Assembly: GCA_023213395.1 (NCBI GenBank)
Contig: CM041465.1
Span: 135,477,741-135,541,740 of the forward strand
DNA length: 64,000 nucleotides
From: Cycas panzhihuaensis
Lineage: Eukaryota; Cycadophyta
Direction of reading: 5' to 3'
In this document: piece by piece, positions 22,516 to 34,139 of the stretch
Layout of the letters: the number at the start of each line of letters is the position of its first letter
How positions within the stretch are numbered: the stretch's first letter is position 1
Program-made: the position numbers and the translations under genes
The notes under the pieces: generated by a model
What the model was told of the DNA's origin: nothing
Database searches by the model: none
What the model saw: only the letters and a program-made list of their open reading frames with translations

Positions 22516-24840
22516 TATTTCACCAAAACCTTACTCTCCTTTTGACCTTTGTTACTTTTGTTAGATCTCTTTTATTCTTGCCATGTGAAGATGTTTGATT
22601 GAATTGGTTTATTGTTGTATTAGGCCATGTTTTGATGAAATGTTATATTGATTTAATTAATGATATATGATGAATAATGATGGATGTATTATTATGCTAT
22701 CACCTATTGATGACTGATAACTACATCACTAAATTCTTTCTTTCACATTCATTCTAATTCATTTCTTCCTTTCAAATCTTTTTATTTTATTGTTTTCACT
22801 TTGATTTCACCCTTAATTTGTCATTTTTGATCAATTTTTAGACTTGCACTTATAGTTTTCATCACTTTTTGGGTTATTTTCCTTATTAATGAAATCATTC
22901 ATGATGACATTTATCATTAAAATTTTATTTTTGACCTTATTAATGAGTTGTTTTGACCTCCTAACTTGTTGCATTTTTTGTGGTGCCAAAAATGTGACTG
23001 AGCACGCTTTTAGTGCAAAGTCATATTTTAGCCTACCAAAAATACAACCGGTCATATTTTTTACTATTATATATATAAAACTCAACTAATGTTCTATATT
23101 CTCATATGCTACTACCCAAATTTGATGTAAACCTATCCCTTTCATGCCAGAATTATAGCAACTCTATTTGTGATTTAGATAGAGATTTTTGAAGGGAAAG
23201 AGATCAAGTATAGAGGGCATTTTTTAAGAGAGTTTTTGGAGATTTTCTCTAGAGATTTTACTATTGTTATTGAAAAGACTACTATTTGTGAGAGAAAGGG
23301 TGAAATTAAAGGAGATTTTGGAGCTTCAGTTGCTATGTTTAATGATGCTCATTTTAATTGATGATCTTCTTCAAATCTTTTGGTTTCTTTCAAGGTTTTC
23401 AACTTCAAACTTCTTTGTCAATTGGTACGATCTTTCCTATTAAGAACTCTTGTGATTTCACTACTCTTTAGTAACTATCTATACTCATAATCTTTCTCTC
23501 CTTCTTATTAATTATTGAGGCACTTTTATCTTCATTTTTTGTCTTAGAAATTTGGTTGAAAGGTCTACCCTTTTATGGGACAAAAGGAAGATATACTAGT
23601 GTGAAGCATGACCATCTCTTCATTATCTAAATAGCTACCTCTAATACTTTCATATCTATTCAAATTTCCAAGGGGATTACCTTTATTTTTGGCTTGTTTA
23701 TGGCTGTCTTTAAGCTGGTTGTCTTTGTTTTTTCTTTTCTTTACTAGTCTTAAAGGAATAATTTGAAATAGTTTGATCATATGAAGGGAAGAAAGCTATT
23801 ATGGGGTGGGATTTTTTCAAATAGGAAAGTAGTCATAATATTATTCTTATTTGATTTCACTCTTAGGTTTATTATTTTGCTTTAAAAAGAAAATTTGAAT
23901 CTGTTAATGATATATCTTTGATTTGATCGATCATATAGAGTTCAAGGATCTCTTTGGTGTCTAATTGACTCTAATTTTGATAAAACCTCCTTGTGCTTTA
24001 GCTTATTGCTTGCTTGAACTTTATGAGTTGAATATGATTGGTTGAATGCACTATTTATGATATAAAAATTATTCATAATAACAGTAGTTAGTCTTTAAAA
24101 AAAAAATCTCTGTTTTCATCCTAGAAGCATGCTCTAAGAAAGATAACATATAATTGGAAATAAAAAGATTCATATAAAAAATTACATATTATTGGATCTC
24201 TTGATGGTTTTGCATACATAGTTACATGTTATATTACATGTCATGTTAGTGCTTTCCCTTTCCTTGAAAAAGTATATGTTGTATCCAAAGGAAATAGTCT
24301 CATATTCATTTTAGTATGCTTCATCTTTTGAAATAAAAAAATAAAAAAGATATTGTATGCATAGTTAGTCTTTTGTTTATGTGTTGACAGAAGGTGTATA
24401 GGTTTTGTAATTTTATTAATTGTCTTTGTAATTTCATTTCATCTTAACATACAAAACCAAAAAAAAGAGAAACAAAACTCCTTCCATTTTCTTAGCCCTT
24501 CTCCTTCATTTAAGTAAAACTCAAAAGGTTGAAAGAATAGGAGGAAAGGAGTCCTTAGGAAGGATATAAGAGACATTATTAGCATAATTCTAAATTTAAA
24601 ACTCCTTCATCTGATTATACAGGCTAGTGGATTCGATCACCCCTTTATATCCTAGCCTTTCATTACCTTACTCATATCTTAATTGAATAGTATAATTTGG
24701 TGGAGACTCCTTATTAAGAGTTAGCAAAAGTAGCCCCTTTGGATCACTCAGATTTCCTACCTCTTAGTTAAGGTTTCAAATAAAGGAAAAAATTACGAAT
24801 ATTAAGAGGTATCTAATCTAGGTCCCCCAAAGCCCAATCA
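22516..24840 (+). repeat. 5' LTR of gypsy element 2
   Basis: About 2325 bp, matched along its length to 37389-39696. The start is TATTTCACC here versus TGTTTCACT in the partner, so the terminal TG has become TA. The end is CAATCA. Similarity stops there, although the primer site begins nine bases later, so the true edge could be at 24848. Confidence 0.88.
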
Positions 24841-24849
24841 TCTTTCCAG

Positions 24850-24868
24850 TGACCACATTGGGGATTAC
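24850..24868 (+). other. Primer binding site of gypsy element 2
   Basis: TGACCACATTGGGGATTAC resembles the primer site of gypsy element 1, sharing the GGGGA core and TAC end. It is diverged, so the priming tRNA is not certain. Confidence 0.5.
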
Positions 24869-24958
24869 CATTTATCCTCTTATTTAAAGTAATGGAAGCT
24901 ACTACACCTACTCCCAAGTGATCTTTGAGGCTTCAAGGCCTCCTACCTAAGTTACAAA

Positions 24959-26960
24959 CCTAACCCTCACATTTTACTCATGAAGTTTCATCTTCCTATG
25001 TTAAATCTTTAGAACATCATACCCATGACACTTATATTTACCCTCCCAAAGATTCAACCTAGTTATATGAAATACTAATGGAGCAAGGGTATTGTGAACC
25101 CTCTCAATTTTATGGTAATCCTTCTTTTGTTGAAGAAGAATCACCTCCTGTTCAAGCATATTTATCATACTTTGAGCTAGTTCTTACTAGAGTCTCTACT
25201 CCCCTTTATATGCCTGGATATCAAGATCCATTTTACCCTAAGACTCACACTATAACATCCTCTCCATAACATCTTTAGTTTAATATGTTGTGTGTGGAGT
25301 ATGAGTCAATTCAAATTGAGCCTTTAATTGCTCTTGATACTGTTTAATCTCCTCTACCTTCCTACCCTCCTTCACCAAGGCCTTCATCAAGACTTCATTC
25401 TTCTCCTTTAAAGGAGGTGGAAGATCATAAGTTGACTCATTCCTAGCCTCTTTTCTCTCCTTCTTAGTTGCAAGTTTGGACTCACCCTTCTTATACCATA
25501 CCTTCTACATATAAAAGTACTACTAATATTTCTATCCATGGTAACCTTAATCCCTCTTATGTTCTTACCTTGATTCAAGTGGCCTTACCTTCATCAAGTT
25601 TATGACCTACTTATTCCTATACCATCAGGGTTTCCCCCTTTCATCGTGTTTCCTCCATGACTCAATTGCCACTTTATACATCCTATATAGTTTTGTCACA
25701 AGGCATTAAGCTTTGTGCACCTTCTCCTAAAATGTCTAATGTGGCCTTCTCTTCTTAAAATGTCTCTCATACTTACCTCATTCATCCTCATACCTGAATT
25801 AATCAATCACAAGTTTTGGGAGTTGCCAATCCTACTTCTTCATCATATATTCCTATACCCACTTCACAACTAATTTTTTTCCCTTCATTCAATCCTATCC
25901 TTCCTCAATATCCTACACCTCAAACTAACTCTGTGGTTAATCTTATAGCTTGGTTTAATATTTGATCTACTTTTCCTTCCCATGCTATTTCCCAACAACA
26001 ATAATAATAACTTATTCCTTCCTCTATTTCACATCTATCATCCTTGCCTTAATGTCCTACCATGTTCAGGCCAAGGAAACCTTTTCTTAATTACATGAAA
26101 TATCTTTTTCTGCATGAAGTTCTTTTATCACCCATGCTTCCATTCCTTCTTGAGTTACCTAAATTTTTAGGTGATTCCTCTGAAGATCTTACTTCCCACA
26201 TATAAGTATTTATACTTACTTATGCAAATTTCATGCCATATAATTATGTCATGATGTGCTTATTCCCTAAGTCACTTTAAGGTCATGTCTTGAAATAGTT
26301 TTACTGACATCCTTCATTATTCATCCTCTCATTCCAATAATTAGTTGATTCTTTTATCAACTATTTTAATGTAGTGAGACCATTCGAACTAGGCATCATG
26401 TAGTGAGACCATTCGAACTAGGCATCAAGTCCCTTTTAGCTATTAAGCAAAACCATGATAAAACCTCTAGAGACTTTGTGAGAAGGTTTCAAGACTAAGT
26501 ACACACTTGCCACTTACATCTTAATTCCAATCTCTTATATGATTTATTCATTAATACTTTGAGGCCACATGTACCTCTTGAAGTTCTTAAACTTGGTCCT
26601 TAAATTTATGAAGAAGTTATTAATCATTTCATAGTTTTAAAAATATTTGAGATTTAAGCAGGTATTAAAAAGGTTGAGAAACTTGTTCCTTCTAAAGAAA
26701 TTATTTAAACAATGAAGGCTTCCTATCCCAAACCTACTTATGATCACCTAACTTCTTCTATTAGATAATTAGAGCATGTGATCAACACCAAGTTATGTGT
26801 TAATGGTTCTTCTTAGAGTCAATCCTCTTAAGAAACAAAAGTTATCCATCTTGTTGAAGGAAGAAAGAAACTAACTCATCCTCTACCTCCTCCTTCTTCT
26901 AGAAAGATAAAATGGTGCCTATATCATCAAACATATGCCCATGATAGAAGTGAGTGCCAT
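24959..26960 (+). pseudogene. Gag of gypsy element 2
   Basis: The N-terminal part is open only at 25078-25269 (MEQGYCEPSQ...) and is Pro/Ser-rich downstream, as in gypsy element 1. The capsid part at about 26150-26500 has ELPKFLGDSSEDL, YNYVMMCLFPKSL and LVDSFINYFNVVRPFE, block-for-block counterparts of element 1. Many TAG/TAA codons fall at expected Gln and Trp positions. A 29-bp tandem duplication at 26371-26428 adds a frameshift. Confidence 0.75.
26371..26428. repeat. 29-bp tandem duplication in gag
   Basis: Two adjacent copies (26371-26399, 26400-26428) are identical except at the last base. Because 29 is not a multiple of three, it shifts the gag frame. It looks recent compared with the element. 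Confidence 0.93.
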
Positions 26961-27960
26961 ATGGTTTAGAATATTACTCAAAATACAAATATTCATTCCT
27001 CTAAGTCATCCCAAGATCAAATGATTTATGAGAATCCTTTTCCTTAACATAATAATAAAATAAGTAAAGATGATAAAGGTAAGGGAAATTAGGTTCAAGA
27101 TGATGAAGGTGAGTCTTCGAGTTCTAATTCATCAAAAAAGGCTACTGCTCCCCCAAATCCTTTAACTAAATAAACTAATAACCAAGCTTGCCTACCTCCT
27201 AAAGGTGGTGAGACCAAGAGAACCATAAATATGGTGTAGACAACAAAGAGTGTAGGTCCATCTAAATCACTCGATGATTTAATGGTGAGGAATCCTGACT
27301 CTTTACCTTTAGTATCCTCGTATCCTATTAGGTTTAGGTTTATTCCCTCCAGTTTAAAAGATGGATCATTCTCTTTGGTTATTGAGTTAAGGACCATTCA
27401 TGTAGGTATTTTAGTTATTAATTTACTAAAGTTTTATCATGAGCAATGTTATCTCTTATTTGATGCATTAGGAGTTCCTATTATAGTCTCTTCATTTGCT
27501 TCCACACCTGGATTCCTTGTCTAATCATTCTACTCATATACCAAATGATATACCCTCATTTTATATCGAGATTATAAAAGATGATATTAATATTAAGCAT
27601 GTTATTATTGATGAGGGATCATCTATTAATATAATCCCTCTCTGCCTTGTTGAAGATTTGTAAATTTTAGTTTTTGATCTATGTGAGTGGATTTGCTAGG
27701 GATATAATAAGAATAAGAAAATACCCCTAGGTCAAGTCACTCTCCCACATACTTTAGAAGAAAAGATAGTTCTTACTAAGTTAACTATCATTAATCTTAT
27801 CTTTGAGCATAATATTCTTTTGGTTAGACCATGGATTACTAAAATGTCAGTGATTTGTTCCTTCCTCTTTGGTGAACTTAGGTTCATCCATGAGAGAAAA
27901 CTAAAAATTATAAAGTGAAAACCAAAACTAATCAAGTAGTTAGTCCCTTTTGTTGAGACC
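26961..27960 (+). pseudogene. Pre-protease and protease of gypsy element 2
   Basis: 27282-27524 is open and matches the pre-protease segment of gypsy element 1 (FSLVIELRTIH and LLFDALGVP). The protease follows with VIIDEGSSINIIPLCLVEDL, in which Asp-x-Gly-Ser is kept. Its distal part is HNILLVRPWITKM and FGELRFIHERKL. Stops occur after VEDL and CEWIC. Function is inferred by direct comparison with element 1 and the known retropepsin layout. Confidence 0.8.
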
Positions 27961-29270
27961 CTTTCTAAGCCTGGTGAATCATCAAACTCTTTTGAATACT
28001 TTTTTTAATCACTAGTCTAGGTCAATATTTTTCCATTAAAACTCCTTCTACCCACATGGAAGTAAAATATATGGATTTGGTTAAGATTATTCCTTGTTCA
28101 TCAAGTTCTTCATCCATTTCTTGTACTTTAGGTCTGATTGATCAATCTTTGGTTTCCTTCTCCTCTTATAATGAAGAAGCAACTCTATATTCTATCGTAT
28201 CTTATGGGGAAACACCTGTGAGTAGAATTATTAATATGAATAATTCTTTTCCTATTTGGATCCACTTCTCATAGGTTCTATGTTTGCCTCTGTGGGTAAG
28301 TGCTTTGGTTTCTCCTATTGTGAGTTCTTATTTAGTTACTCATTCAATTCTAATCTCACAAGATTTATGTATTGATGTTACACCTCTCTTCTCTTAATCT
28401 CCTCTCTTTATTATGTGGTTGAATAGACATGAGAAGAATATGTTGTTGCATTAACACCTAGACTTAGAATTAGGTGGCAAGGATGTAGTTTTATTTGATA
28501 CACTTCAAAGTAATCGAAATACCTCCACTATAATATGGGAAGTGAATTTGGTATCTACTATTACTTTTCCTTCCTATTATTCTATGGATAACTCTCTATC
28601 ATCTCTCATATTGATGTCTCTATCTGATTAAGAATGTCATTTGTATCATCAAGAACTTGATAAAATCTTTACTTTGACTTGGGAGTTCATTGATAGGCCT
28701 ATTCTTTTCTCTCATGTTCCTTTAATTGTTAAGTTTATTCCTACTTGTCTAAACTCTTTAGTTGATTATTCTATAATCTTAGGCCTTCCTCTTTGCCTAC
28801 TAATTTATCGAGAAATCTCCTCCTCATCGATCTCTTCTACCTTGATCATTTTAAGAATGATAAGGTGATCTTAGAGCATCTAGTAGGGTCACCTCCTAGT
28901 CTTCCTGATGGACATCATAGGTGGAGTTTTTCAAAAGTAATACACCCTATTTCACCACTATTTAATCATTCCTAGCCTCAAGAGTTAGTTTCCTTGATAG
29001 ACCCTACCCCTCTTCATTTTGAAAAGGGAAATGCAATGCTTATAGAGCATACTATTAATCGAGACTTAGAAATGGGGGAAACCCCTAAGAGTATCAAATT
29101 AGGAGCTAGTTGTACTCCCTAAGAGATTGCCCTATTTAAGGATCTCTTTCATAAATTTCACTAAGTTTTTGCTTGGGATTATAAAGATATGTATGGTCTT
29201 GATCCCTAAGTTGTTAAGCATAATATTACAATAACCTCTAGTGTTAAACCTAAGTGGAAAAAATAATATC
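27961..29270 (+). pseudogene. Protease-RT linker of gypsy element 2
   Basis: A Ser-rich spacer with short open pieces (28056-28274, 28641-28868, 28793-28975). It includes HLVGSPPSLPDGHHRW, which matches a segment of gypsy element 1's linker. It ends with PTPLHFEKGNAML and VFAWDYKDMYGLDP, the pre-RT block. It has no enzymatic motif of its own. Confidence 0.7.
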
Positions 29271-30010
29271 TTATTCACCCATGTCTCTCTCTTATTATTA
29301 AATAAGAAGTGGAAAAGTTATTTATACCTGGATTCATTAAGAGTGTCGATTACTCTCAATGGATCTCTAATATAGTTTCAATTGTAAAGAAAAATGGTTC
29401 AATTTGAATTTGCATTAATTTTCAAGACGTTAATGAGGCATGCCCTAAAGATATTTTTTCTCTTCCTTTTCTTGATTAGATTTGGGACTAGACAATTGAT
29501 TTTGAGGTGATGTCTCTTATGGATGGATTTTTAGATTATAATTAGATCTCCATCTCACCTAGAGATTGTTACAAGACTACTTTCACTACTTCTTGGGTAC
29601 TTTTGTGTATAAAGTCATGCCTTTTAGATTAAAAAATACTTGAAAAACTTATTAAAGAGCCATGATATATATTTTTCATGATTTAATTAAAAATATTATT
29701 GTTGTGTACTTAGATGATATACTTGCTCTATCTTATAAAAGATACAATCATATGCATAACCTTAGAATAAATTTTGAAAGATGTAAGAAATATCACTTAT
29801 GCCTTAACCCATCTAAGTGTGTTTTTATCATGACATCAGGAAGAATGCTAGGAAACATCATTTCCTATGATAGGATTAGAATCGATCCCAATAAGATAAG
29901 GGCAATTGTCAACATGCTCCCTCCTAAGAGTCAAAAGTAGATTAAATCTTTTCTAGGAAGACTTGGTTTCTTAAGATGTTTTATTATCAATTTTGCTTTA
30001 GTTGCCAAGC
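29271..30010 (+). pseudogene. Reverse transcriptase of gypsy element 2
   Basis: Blocks in order are VEKLFIPGFIKSVDYSQWISNIV, ICINFQDVNEACPKD, VMSLMDGF, then after a frame change near 29595 FVYKVMPFRLKN, the catalytic YLDD at 29707-29718, NPSKCVFIMTSGRMLG and FLGRLGFLRCF. The Asp pair is intact. The segment 29662-29940 is open. Other parts have TAG or TAA at expected Gln positions, and an expected Gly is Arg in the MPFRL block. Confidence 0.85.
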
Positions 30011-30590
30011 TTATTATAGATATTTTGAAGAAAGACATTGAGTTGCAATGGACTCCTTAAATTCAAGAGTTCTTTAATAAGTTGAAGCAAGCCTTGGTTT
30101 AAGCACCTGTGCTTACTGCCCTAAGGTTTGATAAAACTTTCATCCTATACACTGTTACTATAGAAGAATAATTAACAGGAATGTTGGCATAAGAGGATGA
30201 CTTTGATAAAAAGTAAGTTATTTATTTCATTAGTAGGATGTTAGTGGATACTAAACTTCATTATCCCTTTCCTTAAAAAGAATGTCTTACTTTAATCTTT
30301 GCTACTAAGAAGTTATACCACTATCTTGTTGGGTATAAGATCCACCTCATTATCTAGTCAGATCCTATTAGATATTTGCTTACAAAATCCAATCTTACTA
30401 GGTAATGAGGTAAATGGTCCTTATTATTATAAGAGTTTGATTCTTAAGTTACCAATGGAAAGTCTAAAGAGGGTATGATCATTCTAGAAGTCATGGCATA
30501 TACTTCTCTTCATAATCCTAGCAAATAAACTATTGATGATTCTCTTCTAGATGAATATGTCCTCCATATCTAGGTTGTCCCTTTTGACAA
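30011..30590 (+). pseudogene. RNase H (first) of gypsy element 2
   Basis: It sits directly after RT, as in all gypsy elements. Visible segments are FDKTFILYTVT, then VIYFISRML, KECLTLIFATKKLYHYL and SDPIRYLLTKSNLT, corresponding to the same segments of gypsy element 1. Stops are frequent. This is the ancestral gypsy RNase H; a second, different one lies downstream. Confidence 0.78.
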
Positions 30591-30639
30591 GTCATGGTAT
30601 GGAGAGATTAGGTCATGCCTTCATGATCAATCCTTCCCT

Positions 30640-31850
30640 TTTCCTTTTACACTATAGAAGAGAAGATGAATTCAAGCTACTACTAGGTAATATCTTTTAC
30701 TTGACCATGCCCTCTATAAACGTTCCTTTGATGGAATCCTATTAAAATGCCTTTCTCTTAATGAGCCACTTTTGGCCGTAATAGAATCCTATAAAGGAAC
30801 GTGTGGTGGATATTTTAGTAGTCAATCAATGGCCTAACACATTCTTTGTATGGGCTATTATTGGCCCATCTTATTTAAAGATGCTTATTTCTATGTGCAA
30901 AAATGCTCAAAATGTCAATCTCATGCAACTTTGATGCATAAGCTTGCATAAGAATTGAAATTAATTATTTCACTTTAGCCTTTTTACCAATGGGATTTTG
31001 ACCTCATTGGGCAAATCTTTTCAATATCATTTAATGGGAATATGTTTATTATAATTACTATTGAATATTTTACAAAATAGAGTGAAGTTATCTTATTAGT
31101 CATTATTACTAGAAAGATTGTTGTCACATTTATCTTTCGACATATCATTTGTAGATTTAGGGTACCCGATGTTATTATTACTGATAATGGGATTTCATTC
31201 TATAATCTCCATGTTAGTGAACTATGTAGCAAATTCCATATCACTCATAGACTATCAACCCCTTATCATCCTTAGGCAAATGATCAAGTTAAAGCCTTTA
31301 ATAAAATTTTAGCTAAAATGGTTACCACATCTCATAGAGATTGGCACATTCAATTATTTTTAACATTATGGGCTTATAAAACCTCTATTAGAAATGCTGT
31401 AAGTATGACACCATTCTCTCTCGTTTATGGTATTGAGGCCATCCTTCCATTGGAAGTTGAGATTCCCTCCTTGTGTGCTTCATTGAAAGAATTTATTGAT
31501 GAAGAGTTCCAAATGGAATCACATCTTTTGGAACTTGAAAAACTAAATAAGACTCATCTACTAGCCTTATAGAATAAGATGGCATCTAATGCTAGAGTCT
31601 AGGCTACTCATGATAGGTAGCTTAGACCTAAGAAGTTTAATATTAGTGATAAGTATTAAAGTTAAAGTGCCTACATGATAAACATCATAAATTTTCTCCT
31701 AAGTGGAATGGTCCTTATCTAGTAATTGAAGATTTGAATAATGGATCTTATCAAATCTCAATAATGGAGGGTTTAGAATTTAAAAAGCATATGAATTCTC
31801 AATATCTAAGAAAGTTTTATGCCTACCAACACTCATCCTTACCTCTGTAA
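30640..31850 (+). pseudogene. Integrase of gypsy element 2
   Basis: The zinc module is partly visible (CGGYFSSQSMA and QKCSKCQSHA). The core shows QWDFDLIGQ with the first Asp, VIITDNGISFY with the second, and NDQVKAFNK, where the catalytic Glu is now Lys (31291-31293). The open segment 31318-31572 contains WAYKTSIRNAVSMTPFSLVYG and LPLEVEIPSL, both close to gypsy element 1. The C-terminal domain at 31655-31840 has KFSPKWNGPYLVIE and NGSYQI, ending RKFYA. It is inactive by mutation and stops. Confidence 0.85.
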
Positions 31851-32898
31851 TGACGATAAACTATGGATCTGAATCTTTTTCCTTTCCTAATGAGCTAAAA
31901 CTATGGGAAATTCCTTTCTTTAGTCTGTTCTCATCTTCTCTTGAGCTATTCTTACTTTCACCAAAGTTTTTACTCATGATTACATAAGTATTTTGCTCCT
32001 TCTAGAATTTGCATTGATTGTGGGTGCTATTCTATGAGATTTTAGTTTTATTCTCTTTTGGGTTTCATACTCAAGATAGAATTTGGCCCCCCAACCTTGT
32101 CATCTATCTTCATCCTTGAAAAGAGAGACTTCTTCATCAACTTCAGACACTTTGCCTTGACTACCTTTTACTTGCTAGTAGATCATACTTTCACTTGTTA
32201 ATCCTTTATCCTAAGGATTCCTTTTGGTTATATATCACCTATTATTTTCTTTTTGTTGATTTTATTATCCTTAGTTCTCTCTATCTATGTTTTGAAGTGA
32301 ATACTCATTCTGCCACCTTCCCTTTACATTTGGAGACATCGTGATTCTAATATCCTTTCCTTTCCATGGTTTAATCCTTAAGGAGAATGGTTTCTTTCAT
32401 CTTGGGTTTCATTAAAGAGGATAGATCCTTACTGTGTTGAGTCAAAGAACTTTATAGTTGGATGATTGTGGTTCCATTATTGTATATATCTTAAAAAAAA
32501 AATAGAAGGGTGAAAAGTTGAAAAAAAAATCAATCGAAAGTGAAAGAAAAGTAAAAAAGAAAAGAAAGTAAATTATTATCATCCTCTTGTAATCTGGGGC
32601 AAGTTGCATAATAACTTCATCTCTACCTATCCATCTATAGGCTGGGTTTATTTGGATAAGTCATTTAGGATTTTTGAGTCTAGCTGCTTGGGTCCACCAT
32701 GGCTTCAGTTATGAATGAATCCTACTTGACACCTTTTATTTTTGTTGGTCATAGTTATCTTAATTATGATTTCTCTTTTTCTTTAATATAGTTAGAACTA
32801 ATCTTATTCAGTATTATCTCCTTATTGATTGATTCCTACATCCTCCTTCATTGATCACATTGTCTCCAAATGTTGGTCATATTTTCCCATGGCATTGA
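31851..32898 (+). other. Spacer between integrase and second RNase H
   Basis: AT-rich, with an A-rich run near 32490-32580. No conserved domain was recognised. Splice or internal start signals for the downstream coding part might be here, but I cannot point to any. Confidence 0.4.
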
Positions 32899-33300
32899 AT
32901 ATATTCACTGGTAGAGGTAATAGAGGTAACCCAGGACTATCTGCTTCTACTTAGGTGATCTATGATAATTAAGAAATCCTCTTCTCTCTACTAGCCTATT
33001 CATACCTAGAGCAACGAACAATGAAGTTGAATATTTTGCTATCATTAGAGCCTTGTTTGATATTTCCCACTCTTATCTTGGGCCTATCACCATTTATTCT
33101 GATTCTCAAATTGTAGTCTACTAGTTAGTTAGGATATATCAAGTTCATTCTTCATGACTCCTTCTCCTTCACCATTAGGATTTGTTATTATTGTCACTAT
33201 TCTCTTTAGTCACTATCCAATATATCCCTCATTCTCTTAATGTTGAAGTTAACACTCTTATCTCTTACATCTTGGATGATTATCTTGATTGAATTTCTTC
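32899..33300 (+). pseudogene. Second RNase H (RNase HI-like) of gypsy element 2
   Basis: The reading frame shows GNRGNPGLSAS, the Gly-Asn-Pro-Gly signature of RNase HI. After a one-base shift near 32972 it continues ATNNEVEYFAII with the catalytic Glu, then ITIYSDSQIVV with the catalytic Asp, and finally IPHSLNVEVNTL, where the last catalytic Asp is Asn. The first Asp position is Gly. This is not the gypsy-type RNase H, which is already present at 30011-30590. A second RNase H of archaeal or cellular type is a known trait of the Tat group. Here it lies about 1 kb after the integrase, as a separate unit. Confidence 0.78.
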
Positions 33301-33898
33301 TTTATAGCTAGGGGCACTTTACTCTAGTATGAGTATAAACTACCACTCTGTAAAGAATATAAACTACTAGTTTTTGAAGATAAAGGTCTAAGGGGTATGT
33401 ATGTTAGTTTATAGGTTTCAGAATAGAATGAAGTGTTTGAAAGGGATAGACCCACATGAGAATCTTGGGTCATGGAGGATCTTGGCAAGGGGTAAGATCT
33501 TAAAAACTTCTTATCCCTGGAAACAACCAATGAGGAATCTAATATACTTGGAAGACTTTATTTATTAAGTGAGATTAATTTTTCATTTAGTAAATAACAT
33601 GTTTTCTTTATGGTACCTTATATGGATGTAGATTTTATTCTATGTTTATATAATTTATTAGGAGTATGATGTGAGTTTCTTTGGAGAGATTTACATTATT
33701 CCATCTTCTACTTTTATAAACCTATTACCATTTGTTTTAGATGGTTTTATGCTTATAAGAATATAATAAGTAAACCTTTCATTTACTCCCTTTTATCTTT
33801 TATTTATTTTCTATCCTTCACTTCTCCTTGTAATCTTTTTCTTTTTAGAACCATCTCACTCTAGAATGAGTATAAACTATCGTATACATACTAAGTTA

Positions 33899-33903
<5 letters not shown>

Positions 33904-33981
<78 letters not shown>
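33904..33981. repeat. (TA)n microsatellite
   Basis: An uninterrupted run of about 39 TA units in the 3' region of gypsy element 2. Confidence 0.96.
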
Positions 33982-33982
<1 letters not shown>

Positions 33983-34139
33983 CCATAAAAAGAAAAAAAA
34001 GAAAAAAGAAAAAAATATTAAAATTACTATATGTTTTCATGGATTATTATATCAATGAATGTATATTATGTTTAATTTATAAAAGGGAAATAAAGGGGAA
34101 AAGAGTTCAGAAATAATCATTTATTATACATAAGTTTTC

